A DNA stretch of 64,000 nucleotides from Neisseria sp. (GCF_030530745.1 NZ_JAUMUI010000001.1:44961-108960); one strand, 5' to 3'; shown: positions 51,689 through 63,272, counted from the stretch's first letter. The notes: generated by a model not told the origin, from the sequence alone. Numbers and translations: made by a program.

Positions 51689-51919
51689 TTATTTATGTTG
51701 GTCGGTGTAAGGCAGCAAAGCCAGGAAACGGGCACGTTTCACAGCGGTAGCCAATTGGCGCTGGTAGTGCGCTTTGGTGCCGGTGATGCGGGCCGGAATG
51801 ATTTTGCCGTTTTCAGAAATGAAGTCTTTCAGCAAATCTACTTGTTTGTAATCGACTTCTTGGATTTTTTCAGCCGTGAAACGGCAGAATTTTCTACGTT
51901 TGAATGATTGACGGGCCAT
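51689..51919 (-). CDS. rpsR: 30S ribosomal protein S18
   Basis: Small-subunit protein of 76 residues with the conserved [37 protein letters not shown] and the [18 protein letters not shown] ending. It lies between priB and rplI, tightly spaced (5 and 18 bases). Confidence 0.98.
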   Translation of the reverse strand: MARQSFKRRKFCRFTAEKIQEVDYKQVDLLKDFISENGKIIPARITGTKAHYQRQLATAVKRARFLALLPYTDQHK

Positions 51920-51924
51920 GTCGT

Positions 51925-52221
51925 TTAACCTTTATATTCTTTAATGTTTTGTATCCGCAGCACCGGTTTGCTGTAACGCCGGCTTTTTTGTGCCAGAAAA
52001 CCGCTTGCTTCTACTACGGTTTGTTCGCGGTGCTGCCAACTGAGCGCATCCTTACCGATAATTTTGGCGGGCATTTCGAGCTTCACCAAACATTGCTGCC
52101 CGTTTTCCCGCTGCCAAGATTCATGCACCAGCACAATGTCTAAAACGGGGATACCGGCGGGCGTATATCGCAGTTCGCCGCATCGGGCAATCTGTGCGGT
52201 AAGGGTAAAAAGATTATCCAA
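51925..52221 (-). CDS. priB: Primosomal replication protein N (PriB)
   Basis: Single-stranded DNA-binding OB-fold protein that helps PriA restart forks. The 98-residue protein shows [28 protein letters not shown] and [14 protein letters not shown]. The ATG lies 8 bases past the rpsF stop. The call relies partly on its location between rpsF and rpsR, its place in other proteobacteria. Confidence 0.9.
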   Translation of the reverse strand: MDNLFTLTAQIARCGELRYTPAGIPVLDIVLVHESWQRENGQQCLVKLEMPAKIIGKDALSWQHREQTVVEASGFLAQKSRRYSKPVLRIQNIKEYKG

Positions 52222-52229
52222 TCCTTAAA

Positions 52230-52607
52230 TTACGCTTCGGCAGTTTCTTCTTTAGCCGCGTTACCGCCTTCGAGCAGGTTTTTAGACTTTTCGTCTTTCA
52301 GCATCGGAGAGGCTTCGGTTACGGCGTGTTTGGTTTTGATGGTCAGGTGGCGCAGAACGGCATCGTTGAAGCGGAAAGCGGTCTCCAGCTCATCAACCGT
52401 TTCAGGCGAAGTTTCGATGTTCATCAAAACATAGTGCGCTTTGTGGATTTTGTTGATCGGGTAAGCCAGTTGGCGGCGGCCCCAGTCTTCAAGGCGGTGG
52501 ATTTTGCCGCCGGCTTCGGTAATCATGGTTTTATAACGTTCAACCATGGCGGGCACTTGCTCGCTTTGGTCAGGGTGAACGATAAACACAACCTCATAAT
52601 GACGCAT
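52230..52607 (-). CDS. rpsF: 30S ribosomal protein S6
   Basis: First gene of its operon. The 125-residue protein shows [45 protein letters not shown] and [14 protein letters not shown]. An extended Lys/Glu-rich C-terminal tail follows, longer than in E. coli but common in the family. AAGGAG precedes the ATG. Confidence 0.97.
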   Translation of the reverse strand: MRHYEVVFIVHPDQSEQVPAMVERYKTMITEAGGKIHRLEDWGRRQLAYPINKIHKAHYVLMNIETSPETVDELETAFRFNDAVLRHLTIKTKHAVTEASPMLKDEKSKNLLEGGNAAKEETAEA

Positions 52608-52788
52608 GTTATCTCCTTACGGTTTAAAACAGCCTTCGGCCATGCGAAAAGCAGAAGGCAAGGTTGGAAAACGCGAAATTATAACGGGCTTGCAAAGACA
52701 AAGCAAGCCACGGTAAAAAGATTACAATAGCGCCTACCATATTTTTTCAGACGGCTTTATTCTCCGGCCGCCGCCTACTATAAAACTC

Positions 52789-53850
52789 ATGGAAACCCGA
52801 AAAATCATCCACATCGATATGGACGCGTTCTATGCTTCGGTAGAACTGCGCGAACAGCCGCACCTGCGCGGCAAGCCCGTGGTGGTGGCGTGGGAGGGGC
52901 CGCGCTCGGTAATTTGCGCGGCTTCGTATGAGGCGCGGCAGTTCGGCCTGCGTTCGGCGATGGCGGTGGCGACGGCCAAGCGGCTTTGCCCGCAGGCGGT
53001 GTATATTCCGCCGCATTTCGATTTATACCGCCGCATTTCGCAGCAGATTCATGCGGTTTTTGCCCGCCATACCGATTTAATCGAGCCGTTGTCGCTCGAC
53101 GAAGCCTATCTCGATGTTACCCGGAATTTCCAAAATATCCCTTATGCCGGCGAGGTGGCACGCATGATCCGTGCCGAAATCAGGCAGGAAACTGGGCTGA
53201 CCGCCTCTGCGGGAGTGGCGCCTAACAAATTTCTGGCCAAAATCGCTTCCGACTGGCGCAAACCCGACGGCCAGTTCGTGCTGCCGCCGCAGAAGGTGGC
53301 GGCTTTTTTGGAAACGCTGCCGTTGGAAAAAATTCCGGGCGTGGGCAAGGTAACGCTGCATAAAATGCATGCGCTGGGCATGCGCACCGCCGGTGATTTG
53401 CGCCGCTTCGAGCGCGGCGAACTGCTGCACCATTTCGGCCGCTACGGCTACCGCTTATATGATTTGGCGCGCGGAAACGACAACCGCGAAGTCAAGCCCG
53501 GCCGCGAGCGTTTGCAGATTTCTACCGAAATCACGCTGCCCGAAGATTTGCCGCTGATTGAAGCGGCCGGGCATTTGCCGCACCTGGCCGAAGATTTATG
53601 GCGGCAGATTGTTCGCAAAAAAGTGGCGGCCCGCAGCGTAACGCTCAAGCTGAAAACGGCGGATTTCCGCATCATTACCCGTTCGCTGACTTATTCCTCC
53701 GCCCTGCCCGACCCTGCCGCGCTTTTGCAGGCGGCACACACCTTGCTGGCGCGGGTGCCGCCGCAAGCCGATGATGCGTTCCGCATGATCGGTATCGGTG
53801 TCGGCCATTTGACGCCCGAGGGGCAGCAACGGCAGCTTTGGAACGATTAA
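52789..53850 (+). CDS. dinB: DNA polymerase IV
   Basis: Y-family translesion polymerase. The 353-residue protein has IIHIDMDAFYASVELREQP with the metal-binding Asp10 and Asp12, PLSLDEAYLDVT with Asp104 and Glu105, GVAPNKFLAKIASDWRKPDG and the IPGVGKVT helix-hairpin-helix. No SOS box is evident ahead of it. The C-terminus ends near GQQRQLWND without an obvious beta-clamp motif QLxLF; the QRQLW tail may act as one. It stands alone. Confidence 0.95.
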   Translation: METRKIIHIDMDAFYASVELREQPHLRGKPVVVAWEGPRSVICAASYEARQFGLRSAMAVATAKRLCPQAVYIPPHFDLYRRISQQIHAVFARHTDLIEPLSLDEAYLDVTRNFQNIPYAGEVARMIRAEIRQETGLTASAGVAPNKFLAKIASDWRKPDGQFVLPPQKVAAFLETLPLEKIPGVGKVTLHKMHALGMRTAGDLRRFERGELLHHFGRYGYRLYDLARGNDNREVKPGRERLQISTEITLPEDLPLIEAAGHLPHLAEDLWRQIVRKKVAARSVTLKLKTADFRIITRSLTYSSALPDPAALLQAAHTLLARVPPQADDAFRMIGIGVGHLTPEGQQRQLWND

Positions 53851-53938
53851 CCCTTTTCAGACGGCCTTTGGCAAACCTGCCGCAACGCAGATTGCCGTTT
53901 GAAACTACACGCACTTTCAGCGCAGCGGCAAAACCCGA

Positions 53939-53944
53939 TATAAT
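53939..53944 (+). promoter_or_regulatory. Candidate -10 box of nadK
   Basis: A perfect TATAAT 30 bases before the nadK ATG. No clear -35 is present, as with serB and rpsA. Confidence 0.4.
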
Positions 53945-53974
53945 CCGAAGTTCTTACTCAGTCCGCACTGTGCC

Positions 53975-54877
53975 ATGATCAGCCAATTCAAACATATAGG
54001 CGTCGTTACCCGCCCCCAAACGCCGCATATTCAGGAAACCCTGCACACGCTGGTGGATTTTCTGCACGAAAAAAAACTGGATATCTACCTCGACGAAGCC
54101 AGCCTGCGCGACGGTTCTGCCTGCGCCGAAGATGCGGAACGCTGCCATATTCTCGATAAGGGCAGCCTCGGTAAAAAATGCGACTTGGTGATTGTGTTGG
54201 GCGGCGACGGCACATTTCTGTCGGTGGCGCGCATCATCGCTCCTTTCCGCGTGCCGGTTATCGGTGTCAACCAAGGGCATTTGGGGTTTCTCACCCAAGT
54301 GCCGCGCGAAAACATGACCCCGGTACTCAACGGCATGCTCTCGGGAAAATACCTGCCCGAAGAACGCATTCTGCTCGAAACCACCCTGATACGCGGCGGA
54401 GAGGCCGTTACCGCTTCACTGGCCTTGAACGACGTGGTACTGTCGCGCGGCGGCGCTGGTCAGATGATTGAATTCGAAGTGTTTATCAACAAAGAATTCG
54501 TTTACACCCAGCGTTCGGACGGCCTGATTGTTTCCACCCCCACCGGCTCCACCGCCTATGCGCTCGCCGCCGGCGGCCCGATTATGCAGGCCAGCCTGCG
54601 CGCGTTCACGTTGGTGCCCATCTGCCCGCAATCCATGACCAACCGCCCGATTGCCGTCGCCGACACTTGCGAAATCGAAATATTGGTTACCAAAGGCGGC
54701 GATGCCCGCGCCCATTTCGACGGCCAGTCGTTTATCGACATCCAGACTTTCGACCGCATCAAAATCCACCGCTACCGCCATCCGCTGCGCGTACTGCACC
54801 CCACCGATTACCAATACTACAAAACCTTGCGCCAGAAGCTGCATTGGGGCGAACAATTGGTTCAAACACTCCGTTAA
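53975..54877 (+). CDS. nadK: NAD kinase
   Basis: Makes NADP from NAD and ATP. The 300-residue protein contains LVIVLGGDGTFLS with GGDGT at 76-80, GVNQGHLGFLT, the substrate loop NDVVLSRG and SDGLIVSTPTGSTAYALAAGG, which is the NadK signature. ATG 53975 lies in the expected place, and no longer frame is likely. Confidence 0.97.
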   Translation: MISQFKHIGVVTRPQTPHIQETLHTLVDFLHEKKLDIYLDEASLRDGSACAEDAERCHILDKGSLGKKCDLVIVLGGDGTFLSVARIIAPFRVPVIGVNQGHLGFLTQVPRENMTPVLNGMLSGKYLPEERILLETTLIRGGEAVTASLALNDVVLSRGGAGQMIEFEVFINKEFVYTQRSDGLIVSTPTGSTAYALAAGGPIMQASLRAFTLVPICPQSMTNRPIAVADTCEIEILVTKGGDARAHFDGQSFIDIQTFDRIKIHRYRHPLRVLHPTDYQYYKTLRQKLHWGEQLVQTLR

Positions 54878-55017
54878 ACGGAGAAGGCCGTCTGAAAAAA
54901 GTTAAACCGCCCCCAATTCTCGGACAATTTAAAACCTTTTTTCAAACAGCCTGTCCGGGCCGGATCCCGTATGCAGCAGAATCCGGCTTTTTATTGTGCC
55001 GCCTGCCGTGCGCGGCT

Positions 55018-56394
55018 TCAGCCGCCTTGAAGCCTCACGGCATTCAAAACTTCATCGCCCGTCAACAATTGCGCAAGCGCTTTGCCTGCCGCCAAAACCG
55101 TTTCGTCGCACCCGTAGGGCGCCGATACCATCATGGCCGCAGGCAGGCCGTCGGCGTTCAGCCCGGCGGGTATGGTGAGCGAGGGCATGTCGAGAAAGCT
55201 GCCCGCCATGGTGTTGCGCAGGATTTTGGCGTTGCAGGCAAAAAAGTAGTTTTGATCTTGTTCCAAACGTGCCAGCGGCGGCGCGCCGACGGCGGTAGTG
55301 GGCATCAGCAGCAGTGCGCCTTGCAGCTCTTCGGCCAGCATGTGCTGCAAATGTGTGCGCCGGGCCAGCAGCTGTGCCAGGTTTTGCGGCGGCCAAGCGG
55401 CGTTGGCCTGCAGGCGTTTTGCCACCCGCTCATCCATTAGTGCGGCCTGCGCCAGCGCGCCTTGGTGGAGCTGCCACGCCTCGATGCCGACCAGCGTGCC
55501 GTATCCGCCGAACAGCGCTTCCAGCCGTTCAAGCGCACGCAGCGGCTTGCGGGTGATTTCCGCCCCGGCGGCTTTCAGACGGCCTATGTTGTTTTCGAAT
55601 GCCTGCAATATCTGCGGTTCGGCATCTTCGCCGTACAAACCCTGCGGCACCACTATTCTGAGGCCGTCTGAAACTGTGCCGGCACGAATGCCGAAAGCCG
55701 CCATTACGGTGCAGACGTCTGCCACCGTATGCGCCAGCGGGCCGATGCTGTCGAGCGTGGGCGAGAGCGTCCACACGCCGATGCGCGACAGCCGCGCCGA
55801 TGTCGGCTTGAAACCCACCAGCCCGTTGAGCGCGGCCGGAATGCGTATCGAACCGGAAGTGTCGGTTCCCATTGCATAAGCAGCCAAGCCGCATGCCACG
55901 GACACCGCCGCGCCGCATGAAGAACCGCCCGGCGCCGACGGCTCGGGGTACGGCCACACATTCGGCGGCGTGCCGTAGTGCGGGTTGAGGCCCAGCCCGG
56001 AAAAAGCGAATTCGGTCAGATTGGTACGCCCGAGCGATACTGCCCCCATGCTTTCCAGCAAATCGACAGCGGCGGCATTATGCGTTTTCGGTGCATCGTG
56101 AGCGGTGGTGGGGCTGCCTGCGCGGGTAGTTTCGCCTGTCTGATCGAACAAATCTTTCCACGACACGGGGATACCGTCGAGCGCCCCCAGCCGCCTGCCC
56201 GTTTTCAGGCGGGTTTCGGCAGCCAGCGCGGCAGCCAGCGCACGTTCGGGCGTAAGTGCGGTAAATACAGACTGCGTCTGCGCCGCCCGCTGCAGCAGGC
56301 TTTCGGCCAACGCAGAAGGTGTGGCGGTGCCGCATTCAAACGCGGCGTTCAGTGCAGCAACAGTGGGCAGGGTTTGGGGGGCGGGATATTTCAT
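55018..56394 (-). CDS. Amidase signature family hydrolase
   Basis: Amide hydrolase of 458 residues with the Ser-cisSer-Lys triad: Lys80 in PVSWKDLFD, Ser158 in APGGSSCGA and Ser182 in GTDTSGSIRIPAA (nucleophile). This could be GatA, but the gene has no gatC or gatB neighbour and its C-terminal part is less like GatA. It is probably a stand-alone amidase of unknown substrate. Two uptake sequences lie inside. Upstream, 56395-56685 holds only a single DUS. Confidence 0.87.
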   Translation of the reverse strand: MKYPAPQTLPTVAALNAAFECGTATPSALAESLLQRAAQTQSVFTALTPERALAAALAAETRLKTGRRLGALDGIPVSWKDLFDQTGETTRAGSPTTAHDAPKTHNAAAVDLLESMGAVSLGRTNLTEFAFSGLGLNPHYGTPPNVWPYPEPSAPGGSSCGAAVSVACGLAAYAMGTDTSGSIRIPAALNGLVGFKPTSARLSRIGVWTLSPTLDSIGPLAHTVADVCTVMAAFGIRAGTVSDGLRIVVPQGLYGEDAEPQILQAFENNIGRLKAAGAEITRKPLRALERLEALFGGYGTLVGIEAWQLHQGALAQAALMDERVAKRLQANAAWPPQNLAQLLARRTHLQHMLAEELQGALLLMPTTAVGAPPLARLEQDQNYFFACNAKILRNTMAGSFLDMPSLTIPAGLNADGLPAAMMVSAPYGCDETVLAAGKALAQLLTGDEVLNAVRLQGG

Positions 56395-56685
56395 GCGTAT
56401 TCACGGGCAATGCGTTACAAAGGGGTTCGGATATGCAATATACCCCTCTGCCGCCGACATGCAAACCGCCGTGCCGTTTTCCGGCACATCGGGCACGCGC
56501 TGCAGGTGCACCCTGTTTCATCAGACAACCCGCCGCCCACGCCGTCTGAAAACATTATCCGCACGATGCCTTGCAGATGCTGAGGCCTGTTATAACGAAA
56601 TCATCTTTTATTAAAACCAAGCATTCTTTCCTTTTTTCAGACGGCCTCGGTAAAGTGGCGGTATTTTCCCTGCCGTATTTCTGCC

Positions 56686-57522
56686 ATGCTATTACTTAAA
56701 ACCCCCAGCGTGTTACCCGGTTTCAAAATCAGCTTAGGGTTGACCGTGTTGTGTCTGTCGCTTCTGGTTGTGCTGCCGTTTGCCATGATGGCTGTGAAAG
56801 CAAGTGAAATCGGTTGGACGGCGTTTTGGCAGACCATTTCCGAGCCTAACGTTTTGGCCGCGGTGTGGCTGAGTTTGCGGATGTCGTTTTACGCCATGCT
56901 CACCAATATCGTGTTCGGCACGCTGGTGGCGTGGGTGTTGGTGCGTTATGAGTTTCCCGGCAAAAGCCTGGTAAACGCATTGGTTGATCTGCCGTTTGCG
57001 CTGCCCACCGCCGTAACCGGCATCGCGCTGGCCACGCTGTATGCTCCGCAGGGTTGGATCGGCAGCCTGTTTGCACCCTTGGGCATCAAAATCGCTTTCA
57101 CCCCTATCGGCATCTGGATTGCGCTGGTGGTGGTGAGCCTGCCGTTTATCGTGCGCGCGGTGCAGCCGGTTTTGGAAGAGTTGTCGGCCGAATGCGAAGA
57201 AGCCGCCGCCACGCTGGGCGCGGGCCGTTTCACCACGTTCCGCCGCATCCTGCTGCCCGAAATCGCGCCCGCCCTGTTCACCGGCGCCGGCATGATGTTC
57301 GCCCGCGCCACCGGCGAATACGGCTCGGTAATTTTTATTGCGGGCAATATCCCGATGGTTTCCGAAATTCTGCCGCTGATTATCACGGGCAAACTGGAGC
57401 AGTTCGACGTGCAGGGCGCATCGGCGGTGGCGCTGTTTATGCTGATGATTTCGTTTACGGTTCTGTTTCTGTTGAACGCAGGCCAATGGGCTTTGAGCAA
57501 ACGGGCGGGGGCGAAGGCTTAA
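56686..57522 (+). CDS. cysT: Sulfate/thiosulfate ABC transporter permease CysT
   Basis: Inner-membrane subunit of the sulfate importer. The 278-residue protein has six hydrophobic segments and the permease EAA loop ECEEAAATLGAGRFTTFRRIL, with ATGEYGSVIFIAGNIPM near the end, as in CysT/CysU. cysW and cysA follow on the same strand. The periplasmic binding protein (sbp or cysP) is not in this window. Confidence 0.94.
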   Translation: MLLLKTPSVLPGFKISLGLTVLCLSLLVVLPFAMMAVKASEIGWTAFWQTISEPNVLAAVWLSLRMSFYAMLTNIVFGTLVAWVLVRYEFPGKSLVNALVDLPFALPTAVTGIALATLYAPQGWIGSLFAPLGIKIAFTPIGIWIALVVVSLPFIVRAVQPVLEELSAECEEAAATLGAGRFTTFRRILLPEIAPALFTGAGMMFARATGEYGSVIFIAGNIPMVSEILPLIITGKLEQFDVQGASAVALFMLMISFTVLFLLNAGQWALSKRAGAKA

Positions 57523-57531
57523 CCGGCACCG

Positions 57532-57568
57532 AGGCCGTCTGAAAAACCGCATTTTTTTCAGACGGCCT
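57532..57568 (+). terminator. DUS hairpin between cysT and cysW
   Basis: AGGCCGTCTGAAAAA pairs with the run TTTTTTCAGACGGCCT; the loop is short. It lies 10 bases past the cysT stop inside the operon and would reduce cysW-cysA expression unless read through. Confidence 0.65.
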
Positions 57569-57616
57569 TTTACCCAAGCGGCCTTACCGGCACACAAACC
57601 ATAAAACACCTGAATC

Positions 57617-58477
57617 ATGAAAACCTACACTTCCAACCCCAACCTTACCGAACCGCGCTGGCTGCGTTTCACGCTCACCGCCGCCGCACTGGCGTTTCTG
57701 CTGCTGATGCTGGTGGTGCCGTTAACGGCGGTGTTTTACGAAGCCCTGAAAGGCGGCTGGGATTTATACGTTCAGTCGGTAACCGACCCCGAAGCCTGGT
57801 CTGCCATCAAGCTCACGCTGATTACCGCCGCCATCGTCGTGCCCGTTAACGCCGTGCTCGGCACCGCAATGGCCTGGCTGCTCACCCGTTTCGATTTTCG
57901 CGGCAAACAGTTTCTCACCACCCTGCTCGATTTGCCCTTTTCCGTGTCGCCCGTGGTGGCCGGCCTGATGTTCGTGTTGCTGTTCGGCGCGCACACCGCG
58001 CTGGGCGGCCGGCTCGAAGCACAGGGCATACAGATTATCTTTGCCATTCCCGGCATCATTCTGGCCACGCTGTTCGTTACCTTTCCCTTCGTTGCCCGCG
58101 AGCTGATTCCGCTGATGCAGGCGCAGGGCGACAGCGAAGAGCAGGCCGCGCTGATTTTGGGCGCAAGCGGCCGGCAGATGTTTTGGCGCGTTACCCTGCC
58201 CAACATCAAATGGGCGCTGCTCTACGGCATCATTCTCACCAACGCGCGCGCCATGGGCGAATTCGGCGCCGTGAGCGTGGTGTCCGGCCACATCCGCGGC
58301 GAAACCAACACCATTCCGCTGTTGGTGGAAATTTTTTATAACGAATACAACTTCACCGGTGCCTTCGCCCTTTCCGGCGTGCTCGCCCTGCTCGCCCTGG
58401 CCACGCTGGCGCTGCAAAACATCATCACCCGCATTCAAGAACGCAAACTTGCCACCGCCGGAAGGAGTCGCACATGA
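57617..58477 (+). CDS. cysW: Sulfate/thiosulfate ABC transporter permease CysW
   Basis: Second permease subunit, 286 residues, six membrane segments, with the EAA motif [22 protein letters not shown] and [20 protein letters not shown] plus [16 protein letters not shown], all typical of CysW. The start is ATG 57617. Its stop overlaps the cysA start (ATGA). Confidence 0.94.
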   Translation: MKTYTSNPNLTEPRWLRFTLTAAALAFLLLMLVVPLTAVFYEALKGGWDLYVQSVTDPEAWSAIKLTLITAAIVVPVNAVLGTAMAWLLTRFDFRGKQFLTTLLDLPFSVSPVVAGLMFVLLFGAHTALGGRLEAQGIQIIFAIPGIILATLFVTFPFVARELIPLMQAQGDSEEQAALILGASGRQMFWRVTLPNIKWALLYGIILTNARAMGEFGAVSVVSGHIRGETNTIPLLVEIFYNEYNFTGAFALSGVLALLALATLALQNIITRIQERKLATAGRSRT

Positions 58478-59547
58478 GCATTACCATTCAAAAATTAAAC
58501 AAACATTTCGGCAGTTTCCACGCCCTCAAAAACATCAACCTTGAAGTGCCCACCGGCAAGCTGGTTTCCCTGCTCGGCCCTTCCGGCTGCGGCAAAACCA
58601 CCCTCCTGCGCATCATCGCCGGTTTAGAAAACGCCGATAACGGGCAAATCCTGTTCGACGGCCAAGACGTTACCCGCAAACACGTGCGCGAACGCAAAGT
58701 GGGGTTTATGTTCCAGCACTACGCCCTCTTCCGCCATATGAACGTGTTCGACAACGTTGCCTTCGGCCTCACCGTATTGCCGCGCGGCGAACGCCCCCCG
58801 AAAGAGCAAATCCGCGCCAAAGTCGGAGAGCTGCTGCAACTCGTGCAGCTTGCCCATCTGGCCAAAGCCTACCCGCACCAGCTTTCGGGCGGCCAGCGCC
58901 AGCGCATCGCACTTGCCCGCGCGCTCGCCGTTTCCCCCAAACTGTTGCTGCTCGACGAACCTTTCGGCGCGCTCGATGCCAAAGTGCGCAAAGAACTGCG
59001 CACCTGGCTGCGCGACATCCACCACGAATTGGGCATCACCAGCATACTCGTTACCCACGATCAGGAAGAAGCGCTGGAAGTGTCCGATCAGATCGTGGTG
59101 ATGAACCACGGCAGAATCGAGCAGACCGGCACCGCCGAAAGCCTTTACCGCAAGCCCGAAAACGCCTTCGTAACCGAATTTCTGGGCGAAACCGACGCCT
59201 TTGAAGGCCGCATCGAAAAAGGCGCGTGGCTCTACAACGGCTACCGCCGGCCGCTTGATGCCGCGCACAAATGGCAGGAGCAGACCGCCATAGGCTACGT
59301 ACGCCCCCACGAATGGGCGGTGGCCGCCGCCGGCACCGTGCCCATGCTCAACGCCCGCATCGAAAAAATCCACCCCGCCGGCGCACTTACCCACCTTACT
59401 GTGAAAGAAGGCGGGCAAAACGTACGCATCACTTTCGCCGGCAGCGATGCCGCGCGCCTTGGGCTGGCCGAAGGCCGAAACATCGCACTTTCACCCAAAC
59501 AGATTTATATCTTTCCCCAAAGCGAGCTGATTGATTTTGCGATTTAA
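58474..59547 (+). CDS. cysA: Sulfate/thiosulfate ABC transporter ATP-binding protein
   Basis: Powers sulfate import. The 357-residue protein has Walker [10 protein letters not shown] (35-43), the signature LSGGQRQR, Walker [13 protein letters not shown], the His-loop [11 protein letters not shown] and a C-terminal TOBE-type domain ([18 protein letters not shown]), as in CysA. It begins within cysW at ATGA and ends 23 bases before a DUS hairpin that contains another repeat. Confidence 0.96.
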   Translation: MSITIQKLNKHFGSFHALKNINLEVPTGKLVSLLGPSGCGKTTLLRIIAGLENADNGQILFDGQDVTRKHVRERKVGFMFQHYALFRHMNVFDNVAFGLTVLPRGERPPKEQIRAKVGELLQLVQLAHLAKAYPHQLSGGQRQRIALARALAVSPKLLLLDEPFGALDAKVRKELRTWLRDIHHELGITSILVTHDQEEALEVSDQIVVMNHGRIEQTGTAESLYRKPENAFVTEFLGETDAFEGRIEKGAWLYNGYRRPLDAAHKWQEQTAIGYVRPHEWAVAAAGTVPMLNARIEKIHPAGALTHLTVKEGGQNVRITFAGSDAARLGLAEGRNIALSPKQIYIFPQSELIDFAI

Positions 59548-59569
59548 ACCGCCCGCTCCCATTCAAAAT

Positions 59570-59655
59570 GGCCGTCTGAAAAAAATATGAACTGCACCCC
59601 AAAAGTTGGACACCCGCCAACTTAGAAAGGTGCAGTTCATATTTTTCAGACGGCC
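59570..59655. terminator. DUS hairpin containing a 55-bp hairpin repeat (copy 2)
   Basis: The outer arms are facing uptake sequences (59570-59580 and 59645-59655). Between them, ATATGAACTGCACC and GGTGCAGTTCATAT extend the stem, and AAGTTGG/CCAACTT form the inner loop. The interior matches the repeat at 51122. The result is one long hairpin that can stop cysA and era transcripts, which converge here. Confidence 0.75.
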
Positions 59656-59697
59656 TGTCGTAAACCGGCTACTGAAACTCAAGATACCCTATCCGGC

Positions 59698-60618
59698 TCA
59701 CAAGCCCAATTCGTTTAAAAAGCGCACGTCGTCGGCCCAACCCGATTTCACTTTCACCCACACTTTTAAAAACACTTTGCAGTCGAACAGTTTTTCCATA
59801 TCCAACCTGGCTTCGGTGGATATTTTTTTCAGCTTTTCGCCGCCTTTGCCGATCACGATGGGCTTTTGGTTTTCTTTATCCACCAGCACCGCGATGTAGA
59901 TATGGCAGATGCCGTTTTCTTCTTTAAACTGTTCGATTTCCACGTTCATGGCATACGGCAGCTCTTCGCCCAAATAGCGGAACAGTTTTTCGCGCACGAT
60001 TTCGGTGGCGAGAAAACGGCTTGATTTGTCGGTAACCATGTCTTCGGGATAGAGCGGTATCCCTTCGGGCAGAAAAGGCTTGAGCGCGTGCAGCAGTTGG
60101 GCGATGCCCAACCCGTGTTTGGCGCTGACGGTTTCCACGCCGGCAAAATCGAATTCGGCACGCACTTTTTCGATAAAGGCGGCCAGCTCGGGCGCTGATT
60201 TGGCTTTCGACAAATCGATTTTGTTCACCACCAGCAGCACGGGAATATGCTTGGGCAGCAGGCGCATCACGCGGCGGTCGGCCTCGGTGAAACGCATGGC
60301 TTCGACAACGAACACCACCGCATCCACGCCGCCCATGGCTTCGGTAACGTTTTGGTTGAGGCGGTCGTTCAGGGCGTTGCGGTGTTCGGTTTGAAAGCCC
60401 GGAGTATCGACGAAAACAAACTGTGCGGTGTCGTCGGTGTAGATGCCGGTTACTTTGTGGCGGGTGGTTTGCGCTTTTTTGCTGGTGATGCTGATTTTCT
60501 GGCCGATTAAGTGGTTCATCAGCGTGGATTTGCCCACGTTGGGGCGGCCCACTATCGCCACGAAACCGCAACGGTATCCGTTTGCGCCGGGCGGGTGTTG
60601 GGAAAGGTTTTCGTTCAT
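59698..60618 (-). CDS. era: GTPase Era
   Basis: Essential Ras-like GTPase that binds the 3' end of 16S rRNA during 30S maturation. The 306-residue protein has FVAIVGRPNVGKSTLMNHL (P-loop 24-31), FVDTPGFQ, VVNKIDLSK and a C-terminal KH domain with PIVIGKGGEKLKKI. The ATG at 60618 fits the usual start. No rnc gene precedes it, unlike in E. coli. Confidence 0.97.
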   Translation of the reverse strand: MNENLSQHPPGANGYRCGFVAIVGRPNVGKSTLMNHLIGQKISITSKKAQTTRHKVTGIYTDDTAQFVFVDTPGFQTEHRNALNDRLNQNVTEAMGGVDAVVFVVEAMRFTEADRRVMRLLPKHIPVLLVVNKIDLSKAKSAPELAAFIEKVRAEFDFAGVETVSAKHGLGIAQLLHALKPFLPEGIPLYPEDMVTDKSSRFLATEIVREKLFRYLGEELPYAMNVEIEQFKEENGICHIYIAVLVDKENQKPIVIGKGGEKLKKISTEARLDMEKLFDCKVFLKVWVKVKSGWADDVRFLNELGL

Positions 60619-60637
60619 AGCTTATCTTTCATGCTTT

Positions 60638-60673
60638 TTTCAGACGGCCTGTTTTATTTCAGGCCGTCTGAAA
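60638..60673 (-). terminator. DUS hairpin between era and argH
   Basis: TTTCAGACGGCCTG and CAGGCCGTCTGAAA face each other across about 8 bases, just past the argH stop at 60684 and 20 bases before the era start. Confidence 0.65.
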
Positions 60674-60683
60674 CGGCGGCACC

Positions 60684-62084
<1,401 letters not shown>

Positions 62085-62127
62085 TCGCTCGCTTGCTTAT
62101 CGCATTAGTTAGGATTTTGTTGTAAAG

Positions 62128-63165
62128 ATGCCTATTATACGTCAAATGCACACTTGGTTTGCAGTTCCCGATTTGCGCAATTTCGGCACCATATCGCGCC
62201 TGATGCTGACAAGCATGCTGGCTTTGCTGCTGTTTCCGCTGATCAGCAATTCTTCGGAAAGCTACCTTGGGCAGGTTTACGGAAATGCCGCATGGGCGGC
62301 ACCCACGCTGCTGCTGATTCTGGTGAAGGGCTACACACTGGCAAACGTGCTGCGGCGCGTTACCGAATCCAGATTCGCCGTGCCTGTCATACATATCTCC
62401 AACCTAGTAATATTTACAGTGGTGGATTATGTGGTATTGGGCGAGCGCATGTCGTTTTGGCAACACTTTTTCCTGTTCAATTTCTTTGCTTTGGGGTTTA
62501 TGTACACCGAAGCCTCGCGCCGTTACAGCCTGGCGCCCTCGCTTTCCGAAGCGCGTTTGAGCGCGCTGACCGCCCGCATCCGCCCGCACTTTCTGTTTAA
62601 CAGCCTCAACGCTGCCATCAGCCTGATCCGCCTGCGCCCCTATGATGCGGAAACCCTGCTCGAAAATCTGGCCAACCTGTTCCGCGCCCAACTGCGCGAC
62701 GGCAGCCAAAACAGCACGCTGGGGCAGGAAATCGAATGGGCGCAGGAATACATCGCCATCGAACAGATCCGCATGGGCCACACGCGCGTGCAGGTGATGT
62801 GGCAGCACCATGCGCCCGACGACGCCGAAACGCCGCACCTTCTGCTGCAGCCCCTGCTGGAAAACGCCGTGTTCCACGGCATTGAATCCACCCACCGCCC
62901 CGGCTGCATTTCGGTGCTGACCACGCGCCAGAAACATTGGATCTATATCCGCATCGAAAACCCCTACGTTCCCACCGACAGCCAGGAAAACGCCAAACCC
63001 CACAAAGGCAATTCTATGGCGCTGCGCAACCTGAAAGAGCGTTTGGCGCTGATGTACGACAACGATGCGGTGATTAAAAGCCGCCAGCTCGACGGTATTT
63101 TCCGCGTCGACATCCGCCTGCCCTACCGCAGGAAGTCTTCCGATTTAAAGCAGCTGTTCGGTTAA
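62128..63165 (+). CDS. AlgZ/LytS-type membrane sensor histidine kinase
   Basis: The 345-residue protein has about four membrane segments (1-125), then a His_kinase domain (PF06580 type) with the phospho-acceptor His154 in RIRPHFLFNSLNAAISLIRL, an N-box-like PLLENAVFHGIE, and later GNSMALRNLKERL. It resembles AlgZ (FimS) of Pseudomonas, which lies next to argH there too. AlgR-type response regulator genes usually follow; here a DUS hairpin and then a zinc peptidase follow instead. ATG 62128 is the chosen start; Met7 is also possible. Confidence 0.85.
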   Translation: MPIIRQMHTWFAVPDLRNFGTISRLMLTSMLALLLFPLISNSSESYLGQVYGNAAWAAPTLLLILVKGYTLANVLRRVTESRFAVPVIHISNLVIFTVVDYVVLGERMSFWQHFFLFNFFALGFMYTEASRRYSLAPSLSEARLSALTARIRPHFLFNSLNAAISLIRLRPYDAETLLENLANLFRAQLRDGSQNSTLGQEIEWAQEYIAIEQIRMGHTRVQVMWQHHAPDDAETPHLLLQPLLENAVFHGIESTHRPGCISVLTTRQKHWIYIRIENPYVPTDSQENAKPHKGNSMALRNLKERLALMYDNDAVIKSRQLDGIFRVDIRLPYRRKSSDLKQLFG

Positions 63166-63181
63166 GAGCCACACCCGCATC

Positions 63182-63215
63182 AAGGCCGTCTGAAAAATTG
63201 TTTTTCAGACGGCCT
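63182..63215 (+). terminator. DUS hairpin, terminator of the kinase gene
   Basis: AAGGCCGTCTGAAAAA and complement form perfect 16-base arms around TTG, 16 bases past the stop codon, followed by TTTTAT. Confidence 0.85.
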
Positions 63216-63272
63216 TTTATGCAAAAATCCTGCCGCCCTTCCCTCTGCCGCCTTAAACCCGAAAAGCAGGCG

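Noticed and set aside
54667-55440. A 257-residue ORF joining the end of nadK with the antisense of the amidase.
   Set aside because: It crosses the nadK stop, a DUS and the amidase 3' end in other frames; no motif.
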